Shown: in pieces, positions 28,667-36,914 of the stretch
How the letters are laid out: the number at the start of each line of letters is the position of its first letter
Position numbering within the stretch: position 1 is the stretch's first letter
Assembly: GCF_014650875.1 (NCBI RefSeq)
Contig: NZ_BMVU01000020.1
Coordinates: forward strand, 1 to 64,000
DNA length: 64,000 bases
DNA from: Streptomyces minutiscleroticus
GTDB taxonomy: Bacteria > Actinomycetota > Actinomycetes > Streptomycetales > Streptomycetaceae
Reading direction: 5' to 3'
The notes under the pieces: generated by a model
Databases searched by the model: none
The model's input: only the letters and a program-made list of their open reading frames with translations
Told to the model about the DNA's origin: nothing
Translations under genes and position numbers: made by a program

Positions 28667-30286
28667 ATGCGCAAGGGGGTCAAGGGCGCCATCGTGGGCG
28701 GGGTGTTCGCCGCCATGGTGGGGACCGCGGGGTACGGGGCGTACAACATCGTGAGCGCCGTCGACGGGGGTGGGTCGGCCGGCCCCGCGCCGGTGCGGAC
28801 GGGTCCGCCGACCAGTGCCGAGATCAAGGAGACCAGCGAGAAGTTCCTCGCCGCCTGGGCCGCGGGCGAGGCCGGCACGGCCGCCGGGTACACCAACGAC
28901 GCGGAGCGGGCCCGGCAGCTGCTGACCGGGTACGGCGAGGACGCGCACGTGACCGAGGCGCGCATCACGCCCGGCAGACCGGTCGGCGCGACCGTCCCGT
29001 ACGAGGTGTCGGCGACCGTGTCGTACGAGGGGGCGAGCAAGCCGCTGAAGTACGACGGCGAGCTGACCGTCGTGCGCGGGGAGACCACCGGGAAGGCGCT
29101 GGTCGACTGGCGGCCGGGCGTGGTGTACCCCGGCCTGGAGGAGGGCGACACCCTCGTCACCGGTGAGGCGGCGAGCCCGCCCGTCGAAGCCGTCGACCGG
29201 AACGGGACCGTGCTGACGAAGGAGAAGTACCCCTCCCTCGGGCCGGTCCTGGACCAGCTGCGCGAGAAGTACGGCGACAAGGCGGGCGGCACGCCCGGCA
29301 TCGAGCTGGCGGTGCGGTCCGCGGACGAGAACACCGCCGACCGGACGCTGCTGACGCTGCGGAAGGGCAAGGCCGGCAAGGTGCGCACGACGCTCAGCGC
29401 GGGCGTGCAGGCGGCCGCCGAGCAGGCCGTGCGGCAGTACGCGGAGTCGTCCGTGGTGGCCGTGAAGCCCAGCACCGGAGAGGTGCTCGCGGTGGCCAAC
29501 CACCGGGAGGACGGGTTCAACGCCGCCTTCCTCGGCAAGGTGGCGCCCGGCTCCACCATGAAGATCGTCTCGGCGGCCACGCTCATCGACCACGGCATCA
29601 CCGAGGCCACGGGCCCCGCGCCCTGCCCGGACACGGCCGTCTGGCAGAGCCGGACCTTCCACAACCTCACCGGCATGGCCCCGCAGGAGAACGCCACGCT
29701 CTCCGACAGCTTCGCGCGCTCCTGCAACACCGCGTTCGTGAAGTACGCGGACGAGGTGGAGGTGGACTCCCTGACCAGGGAGGCGCAGGACCGCTTCGGG
29801 ATCGGCCGGGACGACTGGAAGACCGGCGTCCCCTCGTTCGACGGCGCGGTCCCGGCCTCCGGCGGCCCGAACACCGCGGCCAACATGATCGGGCAGGGCG
29901 AGGTGCAGATGAACCCGCTGAACATGGCCTCCGTCACCGCGACCGCCATGACCGGCGCCTTCCGGCAGCCGGTGATCGTGCCGCGGAGCCTCGACGGCCG
30001 GGAACTGGCCACCGCCCAGGGCCTGCCCCCGGGCACGGTCGCCCAGCTGCGGCAGATGATGAACCGCACCGCGACCAGCGGCACCGCGGCCGCCGCGATG
30101 TCCGGCCTGACCGGCAGCATCGGCGCCAAGACCGGCTCGGCCGAGGTCGACGGGCAGGAGCAGTCGAACAGCTGGTTCACCGGCTACCGCGACGACGTCG
30201 CGGCCGCGGCCATGACGGAGAGGGGCGGCCACGGCGGCGACGCGGCCGGCCCGATCGTGGCGGCGGTCCTGCGCGCCGGTGGCTGA
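28667..30286 (+). CDS. Class B penicillin-binding protein 1
   Basis: Membrane-anchored DD-transpeptidase of 539 residues that crosslinks peptidoglycan outside the membrane. An N-terminal anchor (8-27) is followed by an NTF2-like MecA_N domain (SAEIKETSEKFLAAWAAGEAGTAAGYTN), a PBP dimerisation-type segment, and a transpeptidase domain with nucleophile Ser296 in STMK, SCN at 352-354 and KTG at 488-490. The ATG at 28667 follows GGAGGGGAG; the longer reading would translate through the palindrome. It is closely paralogous to the next gene. The MecA_N domain is also found in low-affinity PBPs, so beta-lactam tolerance is possible. Confidence 0.94.
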   Translation: MRKGVKGAIVGGVFAAMVGTAGYGAYNIVSAVDGGGSAGPAPVRTGPPTSAEIKETSEKFLAAWAAGEAGTAAGYTNDAERARQLLTGYGEDAHVTEARITPGRPVGATVPYEVSATVSYEGASKPLKYDGELTVVRGETTGKALVDWRPGVVYPGLEEGDTLVTGEAASPPVEAVDRNGTVLTKEKYPSLGPVLDQLREKYGDKAGGTPGIELAVRSADENTADRTLLTLRKGKAGKVRTTLSAGVQAAAEQAVRQYAESSVVAVKPSTGEVLAVANHREDGFNAAFLGKVAPGSTMKIVSAATLIDHGITEATGPAPCPDTAVWQSRTFHNLTGMAPQENATLSDSFARSCNTAFVKYADEVEVDSLTREAQDRFGIGRDDWKTGVPSFDGAVPASGGPNTAANMIGQGEVQMNPLNMASVTATAMTGAFRQPVIVPRSLDGRELATAQGLPPGTVAQLRQMMNRTATSGTAAAAMSGLTGSIGAKTGSAEVDGQEQSNSWFTGYRDDVAAAAMTERGGHGGDAAGPIVAAVLRAGG

Positions 30287-30404
30287 GGGTGGCTGATCGG
30301 CGCACGGGGGCGCAACAGGCGCACAGGCCGGGACTCTAGGCTGGTGCCCCTCGTTCCCCTGGTGGAACGGGGGTCCCGGGCAGAGCAGCGGAGGAACTGG
30401 AGCC

Positions 30405-32102
30405 GTGGGCAAGAGAAGGCGCGTCGCCGAGCGACGGAAGACGAGACCGGCCGTGATCGGCGGGGTGATCGCCGTGGCCGTCGGCGGCGCGGGACTCGGC
30501 GCCTACGCCCTGTTCGGCGGCGGTGCGGGCGCCGAGGACGGCAAGGCGGTGGCCACGGTGCCGACGGGGCCGCTGACGGCGGCCGAGGTGCGGTCGGCGG
30601 CGACGGAGTTCCTCACCGCCTGGCAGGCCGGCAAGGTCACGCGGGCGGCGGCCGCCACGGACGACGCGGCGGCCGCGCGCACCCTGCTCACCGGCTACGT
30701 CAAGGACGCGCACATCGAGGACGTCACGCTCACGCCGGGCAAGCGGTCCGGCGCCAAGGTGCCGTTCTCGGTCAGGGCCACGGTGGCGTACGAGAAGCTG
30801 AGCAAGCCCCTCGCGTACGACAGCGAACTGACCGTCGTGCGGCGGGCCGAGGACGGCGAGCCGGTGGTGCGGTGGCACTCCTCCGTGGTCCACCCGGACC
30901 TGGCGGACGGCGACCGGCTGGTGACCGGCGAGGCGGGGACGCCCCCTGTCAAGGCGCTGGACCGGGACGGCGGCGAGCTGACCGCGAAGAAGTACCCCTC
31001 CCTGGGCACGGTCCTGGACGGGCTGCGCGAGAAGTACGGCGACAAGGCCGGCGGCACGGCGGGCGTCGAACTGCGCGTGATCCGCGCCGACCCGGCCGGG
31101 AAGTCCGGCTCGGACGACAAGGGGAACAGCACCAGGAGCGACGCCGAGGACGTCCCCGACAAGACCCTGCTGGAGCTGAGCGAGGGCACGCCGGGGGAGC
31201 TGAGGACCACGCTCAGCCCGGACCTGCAGGCCGCCGCCGAGGAGCAGGTGGCCAAGAAGGACCAGGCATCCGTGGTCGTCGTGCGCCCCTCCACGGGCGA
31301 GATCCTGGCCGTCGCCAACTCCTCGCACGGCTTCAACGTGGCCTTCCAGGGCTCCCTGGCGCCCGGCTCGACGATGAAGGTCGTGACGTCGTCGCTGCTC
31401 ATCGAGAAGGGGCTGGCGTCGGCGGAGAAGAAGCACCCGTGCCCCAAGTACTCCTCGTACGGCGGCTGGAAGTTCCAGAACGACGACAAGTTCGAGATCA
31501 AGGGCGGCACGTTCAAGGCGAGCTTCGCGCGGTCCTGCAACACGGCCTTCATCAGCCAGGCGAAGAAGCTGGACGACGACGACCTGACCGAGCAGGCCCA
31601 GCAGGTCTTCGGGCTCGGCATGGACAACTGGTCCGTCGGCGTGCCGACCTTCGACGGCTCCGTGCCGGTGCAGTCGGACGCGCCGAAGGCCGCCTCGCTG
31701 ATCGGCCAGGGCGGGGTGCGGATGAACCCGCTGAACATGGCGTCGGTCGCCGCGACCGTGAAGGCGGGCGCCTTCCACCAGCCCTACCTGGTGGCCCCGT
31801 CGGTGGACGGCCGCACGCTGGCGACGGCGTCGCGGACGATGTCCTCGGGCACCCTCGCGCAGCTGCGCGAGCTGATGCGGTACACGGCGCAGGCCGGCAC
31901 CGCCGCCGAGGCGATGTCCGGGCTCGGCCCCGACTACGGCGCGAAGACGGGCTCCGCCGAGGTCGACAACCAGAAGAAGCCGAACGGCTGGTTCACCGCC
32001 TGGCGCGGCGACCTGGCCGCGGCGGGCGTGGTCCAGAAGGGCGGCCACGGCGGCGAGACGGCGGGCCCGATCGTGGCGGCGCTGCTGCGCATGGGGGGCT
32101 GA
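30405..32102 (+). CDS. Class B penicillin-binding protein 2 (tandem paralogue)
   Basis: Second DD-transpeptidase, 565 residues, with the same architecture: basic N-terminus and anchor helix (AVIGGVIAVAVGGAGLGAYALF), MecA_N-like domain (AAEVRSAATEFLTAWQAGKVTRAAAATDD), dimerisation region, then transpeptidase motifs Ser322-TMK, SCN at 377-379 and KTG at 514-516. The GTG at 30405 follows GCGGAGG. The 118-base gap from PBP 1 holds no hairpin, so the pair may be an operon. Identity with PBP 1 is high throughout (for example NPLNMASV and GWFTAWRGDLAAAGV versus SWFTGYRDDVAAAAM), which indicates tandem duplication. Confidence 0.94.
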   Translation: MGKRRRVAERRKTRPAVIGGVIAVAVGGAGLGAYALFGGGAGAEDGKAVATVPTGPLTAAEVRSAATEFLTAWQAGKVTRAAAATDDAAAARTLLTGYVKDAHIEDVTLTPGKRSGAKVPFSVRATVAYEKLSKPLAYDSELTVVRRAEDGEPVVRWHSSVVHPDLADGDRLVTGEAGTPPVKALDRDGGELTAKKYPSLGTVLDGLREKYGDKAGGTAGVELRVIRADPAGKSGSDDKGNSTRSDAEDVPDKTLLELSEGTPGELRTTLSPDLQAAAEEQVAKKDQASVVVVRPSTGEILAVANSSHGFNVAFQGSLAPGSTMKVVTSSLLIEKGLASAEKKHPCPKYSSYGGWKFQNDDKFEIKGGTFKASFARSCNTAFISQAKKLDDDDLTEQAQQVFGLGMDNWSVGVPTFDGSVPVQSDAPKAASLIGQGGVRMNPLNMASVAATVKAGAFHQPYLVAPSVDGRTLATASRTMSSGTLAQLRELMRYTAQAGTAAEAMSGLGPDYGAKTGSAEVDNQKKPNGWFTAWRGDLAAAGVVQKGGHGGETAGPIVAALLRMGG

Positions 32103-32140
32103 GCGCCCGGCGTCCGGCGCCCGCCCCGGCCGGCGCCGGC

Positions 32141-32220
32141 GGGCGCCGGCGGGCGCCGGCGGGCGCCGACCGGATGCGGCGGGCGCCGGCGGGCGCCGGC
32201 GGGCGCCGACCGGATGCGGC
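32141..32220. repeat. 40-base tandem duplication of a 10-base GC motif
   Basis: The 40-base unit (GGGCGCCGGC twice, GGGCGCCGAC, CGGATGCGGC) occurs twice without change (32141-32180, 32181-32220), preceded and followed by partial copies. It lies in the convergent gap after the second PBP gene. The GGCGCC content makes it prone to secondary structure and possibly assists termination. Confidence 0.8.
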
Positions 32221-32314
32221 GGGCGTCGGCGCGGCCCTGGCGACCGGCCCGGCCGCCGCGGCGTAACACCGTGCTCGACGGTCCGGGCGGGCCGGACTCC
32301 GCCGGGCCGGCCGG

Positions 32315-33532
32315 TCACCGCTCCCGGGTCCCCGGGGTCTCCAGCACCGTCCGCACCGCCCGGACCAGCGCCTGGGCGCGGGGGTCCGCCGTGACGGTCG
32401 GCTGGAAGCCGTTGGTGACGTAGCCGAAGGCCACCCCCGCCTCGGGGTCGGCGAAGCCGAGGGCGCCGCCGCGGCCCGGGTGGCCGAAGGACGCCGGGGA
32501 CAGCAGCGGGGAGGCCGGGCCGTGCAGCATGTGGCCGAGGCCGAAGCGGGTGTTCACCACCAGGACGCGGTCGGGTCCGGCGGACTGCTCGGTGCGCGCC
32601 AGCCGTACCGTCCCGGGGGTGAACAGCGGGCCGACGCGGGGCCCTGCGGCGTCGTCCGCCCTGTCGACCTCGCCGATCAGCGCGGCGTAGAAGCGGGCCA
32701 GGCCGTCGGCGGTCGCGATGCCGTTGGAGGCGGGCAGGACGGCAGCCCGGTACGCCGGGTCGTTCTCGTCGGGCGACGGGGTGATCGCGCCGAAGGCCCG
32801 CCGGGTCAGGCTCTCCGGGTCCGCGTACGCCTCGGCCACCGCCCGCTTCGGACGGGTGCGCAGGCCGCCCTCCGCGGGCGGCGCCTGGACCGGGCCGACC
32901 CGGCCGACGCGGTGCGCCTCGGCGGGCGGCAGCCCCACCCACAGGTCGAGCCCGGCGGGCGCGGCGATCTCCGCGGCGATCCACTCCCCGACGGACCGTC
33001 CGGTCACGCGCCGCACCAGCTCGCCCACCAGCCAGCTGTAGGTCTGGGCGTGGTAGCCGTGGTCCGTGCCGGGCTCCCAGGCCGGTGCCTGCGCGGCCAC
33101 CGCCGCGGCCCCGCGCTCCGGGTCGGCCGCCTCCTCGGGGGTCAGCGGGCGGTCCAGGGCCGGGACCCCAGCGCGGTGGGCCAGCAGGTCCCGCACCCGC
33201 GCGCGGTCCTTGCCCGCGGCCTTGAACTCCGGCCAGTACTCCCCCACGGGCGCGTTGGGGTCCAGCAGGCCGCGCTGGTGCAGCAGGAGCGGGACGGCGG
33301 CGGCGACGCCCTTGGTCGCCGAGCGCACGATCTGCGCGGTGCCGCGCTCCCAGGGGCCGGTCCCGTCCACGTCGCGGGTGCCGCCCCACAGGTCGACGAC
33401 CTTGCGCCCGTCGCGGTACACGACGACGGCGGCGCCCCGTTCGCCGCGCGCGGCGAAGTTGCGCGCGAACGCGTCCCCGACCGGCTCGAAGCCCTCCGCC
33501 ACCGCGCCGTTCACGTCCACGCCCGCACCCAC
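32315..33532 (-). CDS. Beta-lactamase-fold serine hydrolase (EstB/LACTB type)
   Basis: Serine hydrolase of the class C beta-lactamase/esterase superfamily, 405 residues. The nucleophile motif SATK is Ser71-Lys74; the second motif region reads YHAQTYSWLVGELVRRVTG, as in EstA/LACTB-like esterases rather than the YSN of true AmpC enzymes; C-terminally FGHPGRGGALGFADPEAGVAFGYVTN carries the third motif. No signal peptide, so it is cytoplasmic. The GTG at 33532 was chosen because GGGAG lies seven bases upstream. It is more likely an esterase or peptidase than a resistance enzyme, despite lying beside PBP genes. Confidence 0.88.
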   Translation of the reverse strand: MGAGVDVNGAVAEGFEPVGDAFARNFAARGERGAAVVVYRDGRKVVDLWGGTRDVDGTGPWERGTAQIVRSATKGVAAAVPLLLHQRGLLDPNAPVGEYWPEFKAAGKDRARVRDLLAHRAGVPALDRPLTPEEAADPERGAAAVAAQAPAWEPGTDHGYHAQTYSWLVGELVRRVTGRSVGEWIAAEIAAPAGLDLWVGLPPAEAHRVGRVGPVQAPPAEGGLRTRPKRAVAEAYADPESLTRRAFGAITPSPDENDPAYRAAVLPASNGIATADGLARFYAALIGEVDRADDAAGPRVGPLFTPGTVRLARTEQSAGPDRVLVVNTRFGLGHMLHGPASPLLSPASFGHPGRGGALGFADPEAGVAFGYVTNGFQPTVTADPRAQALVRAVRTVLETPGTRER

Positions 33533-33683
33533 GTCCGTACTCCCGCTTCGCTCGTCCGCCGTTCGCACCCGCCACGCGCCGCGCCCCGTACGTCGTGCGC
33601 CGCGCGTCGTGCCGTCGGGTGCAACAGCCACCCGTCGCCGGCGATTCCTCGTCCCGACGGCCGGCGGGGTGCGGGAGGGCCGG

Positions 33684-34442
33684 TCAGGGCCGCGTCGGCA
33701 CCGAGCGCGGGTCGAAGCCGAAGGGCAGCTCCAGGCGGTGGGCGCGCATCAGCGTCTCGTCGGAGAGCAGGTCGCCGGTCGCGCCGTCCGCCGCGATCAC
33801 GCCCTCGCTGAGGATCACCGAGCGCGGGCACAGCTCCAGCGCGTACGGCAGGTCGTGGGTGACCATGAGCACGGTGACGTCCAGCGAGCGCAGGATGTCG
33901 GCGAGCTCGCGGCGCGAGGCGGGGTCGAGGTTGGAGGAGGGCTCGTCCAGGACGAGGATCTCCGGCTCCGTGGCGAGGACGGTGGCCACGGCCACCCGGC
34001 GGCGCTGGCCGAAGGAGAGGTGGTGCGGCGGCCGGTCGGCGAAGTCGGCCATGCCGACCCGTTCGAGCGCCGTGCGCACCCGGTCCTCCAGCTCGGGCCC
34101 CCGCAGCCCGGCCGCCGCGGGCCCGAACGCCACGTCCTCGCGCACGGTCGGCATGAACAGCTGGTCGTCCGGGTCCTGGAAGACGATGCCGACGCGGCGG
34201 CGGATCTCGGCCATGTGCTGTCTGCCGACCGGCAGCCCGGCGACCGTCACCGTGCCGGCGCCGCCGGTCAGGATGCCGTTGAGGTGCAGGACGAGCGTGG
34301 TCTTGCCCGCGCCGTTGGGGCCGAGCAGCGCCACGCGCTCACCGCGCTCGATGCGCAGGTCCACGCCGAAGAGGGCCTGGTGTCCGTCGGGATAGGCGAA
34401 GGCGAGGCCACAGACCTCCAGGGAAGCAGTCACAGCGTCCAT
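33684..34442 (-). CDS. nikO: ECF-type nickel/cobalt importer ATPase
   Basis: ATP-binding subunit (252 residues) of an ECF-type transition-metal importer. Walker A GPNGAGKTT, Q-loop FQDPDDQLF, signature LSFGQRRR, Walker B ILVLDEPSSNLD and the switch His in VTHDLPYAL are all present. Two starts are possible: the ATG at 34442, used here, or the GTG at 34433, whose GTGA overlaps the stop of the upstream transmembrane gene. It is the last gene of nikMN-nikQ-nikO. Cobalt versus nickel cannot be told from this subunit; the Nur-like box upstream of the operon favours nickel. Confidence 0.92.
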   Translation of the reverse strand: MDAVTASLEVCGLAFAYPDGHQALFGVDLRIERGERVALLGPNGAGKTTLVLHLNGILTGGAGTVTVAGLPVGRQHMAEIRRRVGIVFQDPDDQLFMPTVREDVAFGPAAAGLRGPELEDRVRTALERVGMADFADRPPHHLSFGQRRRVAVATVLATEPEILVLDEPSSNLDPASRRELADILRSLDVTVLMVTHDLPYALELCPRSVILSEGVIAADGATGDLLSDETLMRAHRLELPFGFDPRSVPTRP

Positions 34443-35191
34443 CCCAGCAGACACACGGCGAGGGCCGCCACGGGGAGGGCCAGGGCGTACGTCCACTGCG
34501 CCCGGGAGGCGGCCACCTCGTCGACGACCGGCATCGATCCCGCGTAGCCGCGGCTGACCATGGCGAGGTGGACCCGCTCGCCGCGCTCGTAGGAGCGGAT
34601 GAAGAGGGCGCCCGCGGACTTGGCGAGCACGCCCCAGTGGCGTACGCCGCGCGCCTCGAAGCCGCGCGACTCGCGGGCGATCCTCATCCGGCGCATCTCG
34701 TCGGTGATGACGTCGCCGTAGCGGATCATGAAGGAGGCGATCTGCACGAGCAGCGGCGGCAGCTTCAGCCGCTGCAGGCCGAGGAGCAGGGCCCGCAGTT
34801 CGGTGGTGGCGGCGAGCAGCACGGAGGCGGCGACGCCGAGGGTGCCCTTGGCCAGCACGTTCCAGGCACCCCACAGACCGTTGACGCTCAGGGACAGGCC
34901 GAGCACGTCGACGCGCCCGCCGCCCGCGACGAACGGCATGAGCACCGCGAAGGCCACGAACGGCACCTCGATGAGCAGCCGCTTCAGCAGGAAGCCGGCC
35001 GGGATCCGGGCCGCGTGCGCCACGACCGCCAGCAGGACGGCGTACAGCCCGAACGCCCACGCCGCCTCGCGCGGCGTCGAGACGACGACCAGCACGAAGG
35101 CGAAGGCGGCGGCGAGCTTGGTGTGCGGCGGCAGGGCGTGCACGGGCGAGTGGCCGTGCCGGTAGAGCCGGTGGGCGTGGCCCGCACCCAT
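34430..35191 (-). CDS. nikQ: ECF-type metal importer transmembrane protein (CbiQ/NikQ)
   Basis: Energy-coupling transmembrane protein of 253 residues. It starts MGAGHAHRLYRHGHSPVHALPPHTKLAAAF, with the family's PPHTKL motif, has about five helices, and carries the ATPase-contacting AREsRGFEARG and VSRGYAGS segments (the Ala-Arg-Gly coupling signatures). The N-terminal His-rich stretch (HAHRLYRHGH) is notable for a metal importer. The ATG at 35191 begins three bases after the stop of the substrate-binding gene, and its end overlaps the ATPase gene, so the three subunits are made together. Confidence 0.92.
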   Translation of the reverse strand: MGAGHAHRLYRHGHSPVHALPPHTKLAAAFAFVLVVVSTPREAAWAFGLYAVLLAVVAHAARIPAGFLLKRLLIEVPFVAFAVLMPFVAGGGRVDVLGLSLSVNGLWGAWNVLAKGTLGVAASVLLAATTELRALLLGLQRLKLPPLLVQIASFMIRYGDVITDEMRRMRIARESRGFEARGVRHWGVLAKSAGALFIRSYERGERVHLAMVSRGYAGSMPVVDEVAASRAQWTYALALPVAALAVCLLGWTL

Positions 35192-35194
35192 GGG

Positions 35195-36256
35195 TCAGAC
35201 GCCTTCGGGCACGGAGGAGGCGGAGGAGTCGGCCGAGCGCCGGCGGCGGACGGCCCAGAAGACCGCGCTGCCCGCGACGACGGTGACGCCGACGCCGATC
35301 ACGCCCGCGAGGCCGCCGGAGAGCCGGGCGTCGCCGACGTCCCTGACGCCGTAGTCGGCGAGCGGGGAGTCGGCGGTGGCGTGCTCCTTCGTCTTCTCGT
35401 CGATGCCCTGGTCGGCGGCGACCTTCTCCAGGCCGTCGGGGTTCGCGGAGGCGTAGAAGCTGACGACGCCGGCGAGGACGAGCGAGGTGGCCAGGCCGGC
35501 GACCCAGACGCCGCGGCGGGAGACGCGGGCGGCGGCCGGGGCGGGCTCGGGCCGGGCGGCCGGGGCGTCCACGAGTTCGCCGTTCACCCGCAGCTTCAGC
35601 GGCCGCTCCAGGCCGCGGGCGCCGTACACGAGGTCGGGCCGTACGGCGATCACGGCGCCGACCGTGAGCGCGGTGATCACGGCCTCGCCGATGCCGATGA
35701 GGACGTGCACACCGATCATCGCGGTGGCGACCTTGCCGATCGCGACGTCCGTCGTGCCGCCGATCGCGTAGATCAGCGTGAAGGCGAGGGCCGCGGCGGG
35801 CACGGAGACCAGGGCGGCGACGAAGGAGGCGGCCGTGACGGAGCGGCGCCCGCGCGGCAGCACCCTCACCAGGCCGCGGAAGAGCGCGTACGCGACGACG
35901 GTCGTGACGATCGCCATGTCGGTGATGTTCACGCCGAGCGCGGTGAGGCCGCCGTCGGCGAAGAGGACGCCCTGCATCAGCAGCACGACGGAGACGCACA
36001 GGACGCCGGTGTACGGCCCGACGAGGATCGCGGCGAGCGCGCCGCCGAGCAGGTGTCCGCTGGTCCCGGCGGCGACCGGGAAGTTCAGCATCTGCACGGC
36101 GAAGATGAACGCGGCGACGAGGCCGGCGAGCGGGGCCGCCCGCTCGCTCCCGAGCTCGCGGCGGGCGCCGCGCAGGCTCACGGCGACGGCGCCGGCGGCG
36201 ACCGCCCCGGTGGCTATGGAGACGGGGGCGTCGATGAATCCGTCAGGTACATGCAC
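35195..36256 (-). CDS. nikMN: CbiM/NikM-PDGLE fusion substrate-binding subunit
   Basis: Metal-binding membrane component of 353 residues. It opens MHVPDGFID, where His2 and the free N-terminus bind Ni(II) or Co(II) in this family, and continues through about seven CbiM helices (including VNITDMAIVTTVVAYALF). A Pro/Ala linker around 225-245 leads to a C-terminal NikN/PDGLE-type module: a helix, ASANPDGLEKVAADQG and a last helix GLAGVIGVGVTVVAGSAVFW. The GTG at 36256 has no ribosome-binding site but TATCAT lies six bases upstream. It is the first gene of the importer operon and has a Nur-like box in its promoter. Confidence 0.93.
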   Translation of the reverse strand: MHVPDGFIDAPVSIATGAVAAGAVAVSLRGARRELGSERAAPLAGLVAAFIFAVQMLNFPVAAGTSGHLLGGALAAILVGPYTGVLCVSVVLLMQGVLFADGGLTALGVNITDMAIVTTVVAYALFRGLVRVLPRGRRSVTAASFVAALVSVPAAALAFTLIYAIGGTTDVAIGKVATAMIGVHVLIGIGEAVITALTVGAVIAVRPDLVYGARGLERPLKLRVNGELVDAPAARPEPAPAAARVSRRGVWVAGLATSLVLAGVVSFYASANPDGLEKVAADQGIDEKTKEHATADSPLADYGVRDVGDARLSGGLAGVIGVGVTVVAGSAVFWAVRRRRSADSSASSVPEGV

Positions 36257-36262
36257 CTGACG

Positions 36263-36293
36263 ATGATAGTCCCCTATTGCGAACTACTTGCAA
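36263..36293 (-). promoter_or_regulatory. Nur-like nickel box and leaderless promoter of the importer operon
   Basis: TTGCGA-ACTAC-TTGCAA (36277-36293) matches the Streptomyces Nur consensus TTGCAA-N5-TTGCAA at 11 of 12 specified bases. On the operon strand its TTGCAA can act as the -35, 19 bases before the -10 TATCAT (36268-36263), which ends six bases before the GTG. Nickel-bound Nur at this site would shut off the importer. Confidence 0.7.
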
Positions 36294-36420
36294 GAGCACC
36301 GTGACGGCGGAATGGCCGGGAGCCGACAGCGCGGAAATGACCACAATGTGCGACATTGAAGCCAACGGATCTCACTGTTCACAGTGTCTGGTTCACGTAC
36401 CGCAGCCGGGGAGCCGTCCG

Positions 36421-36786
36421 ATGAGCGCCGTCGAGCACGTCGTCGAGCAGTACGCACACGCCCGTGTGGTCACGGACGTCCGGGACGACGAGCGGCTGGT
36501 CCCGGTCGTCCTGCGCTACGACGCGGCCGCCGACCCGCGCTCCGTGCGGATCGGCCTGCCCGGCGCCCTGCCCGGCGCCCACGAGTGGACCTTCGCCCGC
36601 GACCTGCTGGAGCGGGGGCTGCGCGCCCCGGCCGACGACGGCGACGTCCGCGTCTGGCCGTGCGGCCGGGCGCAGGCGGTACTGGAACTGCGCTCACCGC
36701 GCGGGGTGGCCGTCGTCCAGTGCGACACCAGGGCCCTGGTCCGCTTCCTGGGCCGCACGTACGCGACGGCGCCGGTCGGGAGCTGA
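36421..36786 (+). CDS. ssgE: SsgA-like sporulation/cell-division protein
   Basis: Small SsgA-like protein (SALP) of 121 residues, a family restricted to sporulating actinomycetes that guides septation, wall remodelling and spore separation. The family core is clear: VPVVLRYDAAADPRSVRIGLPG, then EWTFARDLLERGLRAPADDGDVRVWPCG and VAVVQCDTRALVRFLGRTYATAPVG. The ATG at 36421 follows GGGGAG. The position beside the metal importer matches ssgE in the S. coelicolor chromosome as I recall it; paralogue assignment rests on that synteny. Reported SsgE function is control of spore-chain length and maturation. Confidence 0.9.
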   Translation: MSAVEHVVEQYAHARVVTDVRDDERLVPVVLRYDAAADPRSVRIGLPGALPGAHEWTFARDLLERGLRAPADDGDVRVWPCGRAQAVLELRSPRGVAVVQCDTRALVRFLGRTYATAPVGS

Positions 36787-36844
36787 GCACGACCAGCACG
36801 CCACGCGGGCGCGGCGCGCGTGGCATGTGCGGCGTACGCCGGGA

Positions 36845-36876
36845 GGGCCGGCGAGCACGGGGTCGCTCGCCGGCCC
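36845..36876. terminator. Bidirectional terminator between ssgE and the MMPL gene
   Basis: GGGCCGGCGAGC (36845-36856) and GCTCGCCGGCCC (36865-36876) form a perfect 12-base stem with an 8-base loop between convergent genes. Confidence 0.75.
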
Positions 36877-36914
36877 ACGGACGATCACCGTCAGGGACGG
36901 GGACGGGACGGGCG

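Noticed and set aside
32315..33532. Reading the beta-lactamase-fold gene as a beta-lactam resistance gene
   Set aside because: It has no signal peptide and its second motif is of the esterase type (YSW, not YSN), so a LACTB/EstB-like hydrolase is more likely.
36263..36293. A cobalamin riboswitch controlling the CbiMQO-type operon
   Set aside because: The mRNA appears leaderless and there is no room or B12-box sequence for a riboswitch; a Nur-like box fits instead.
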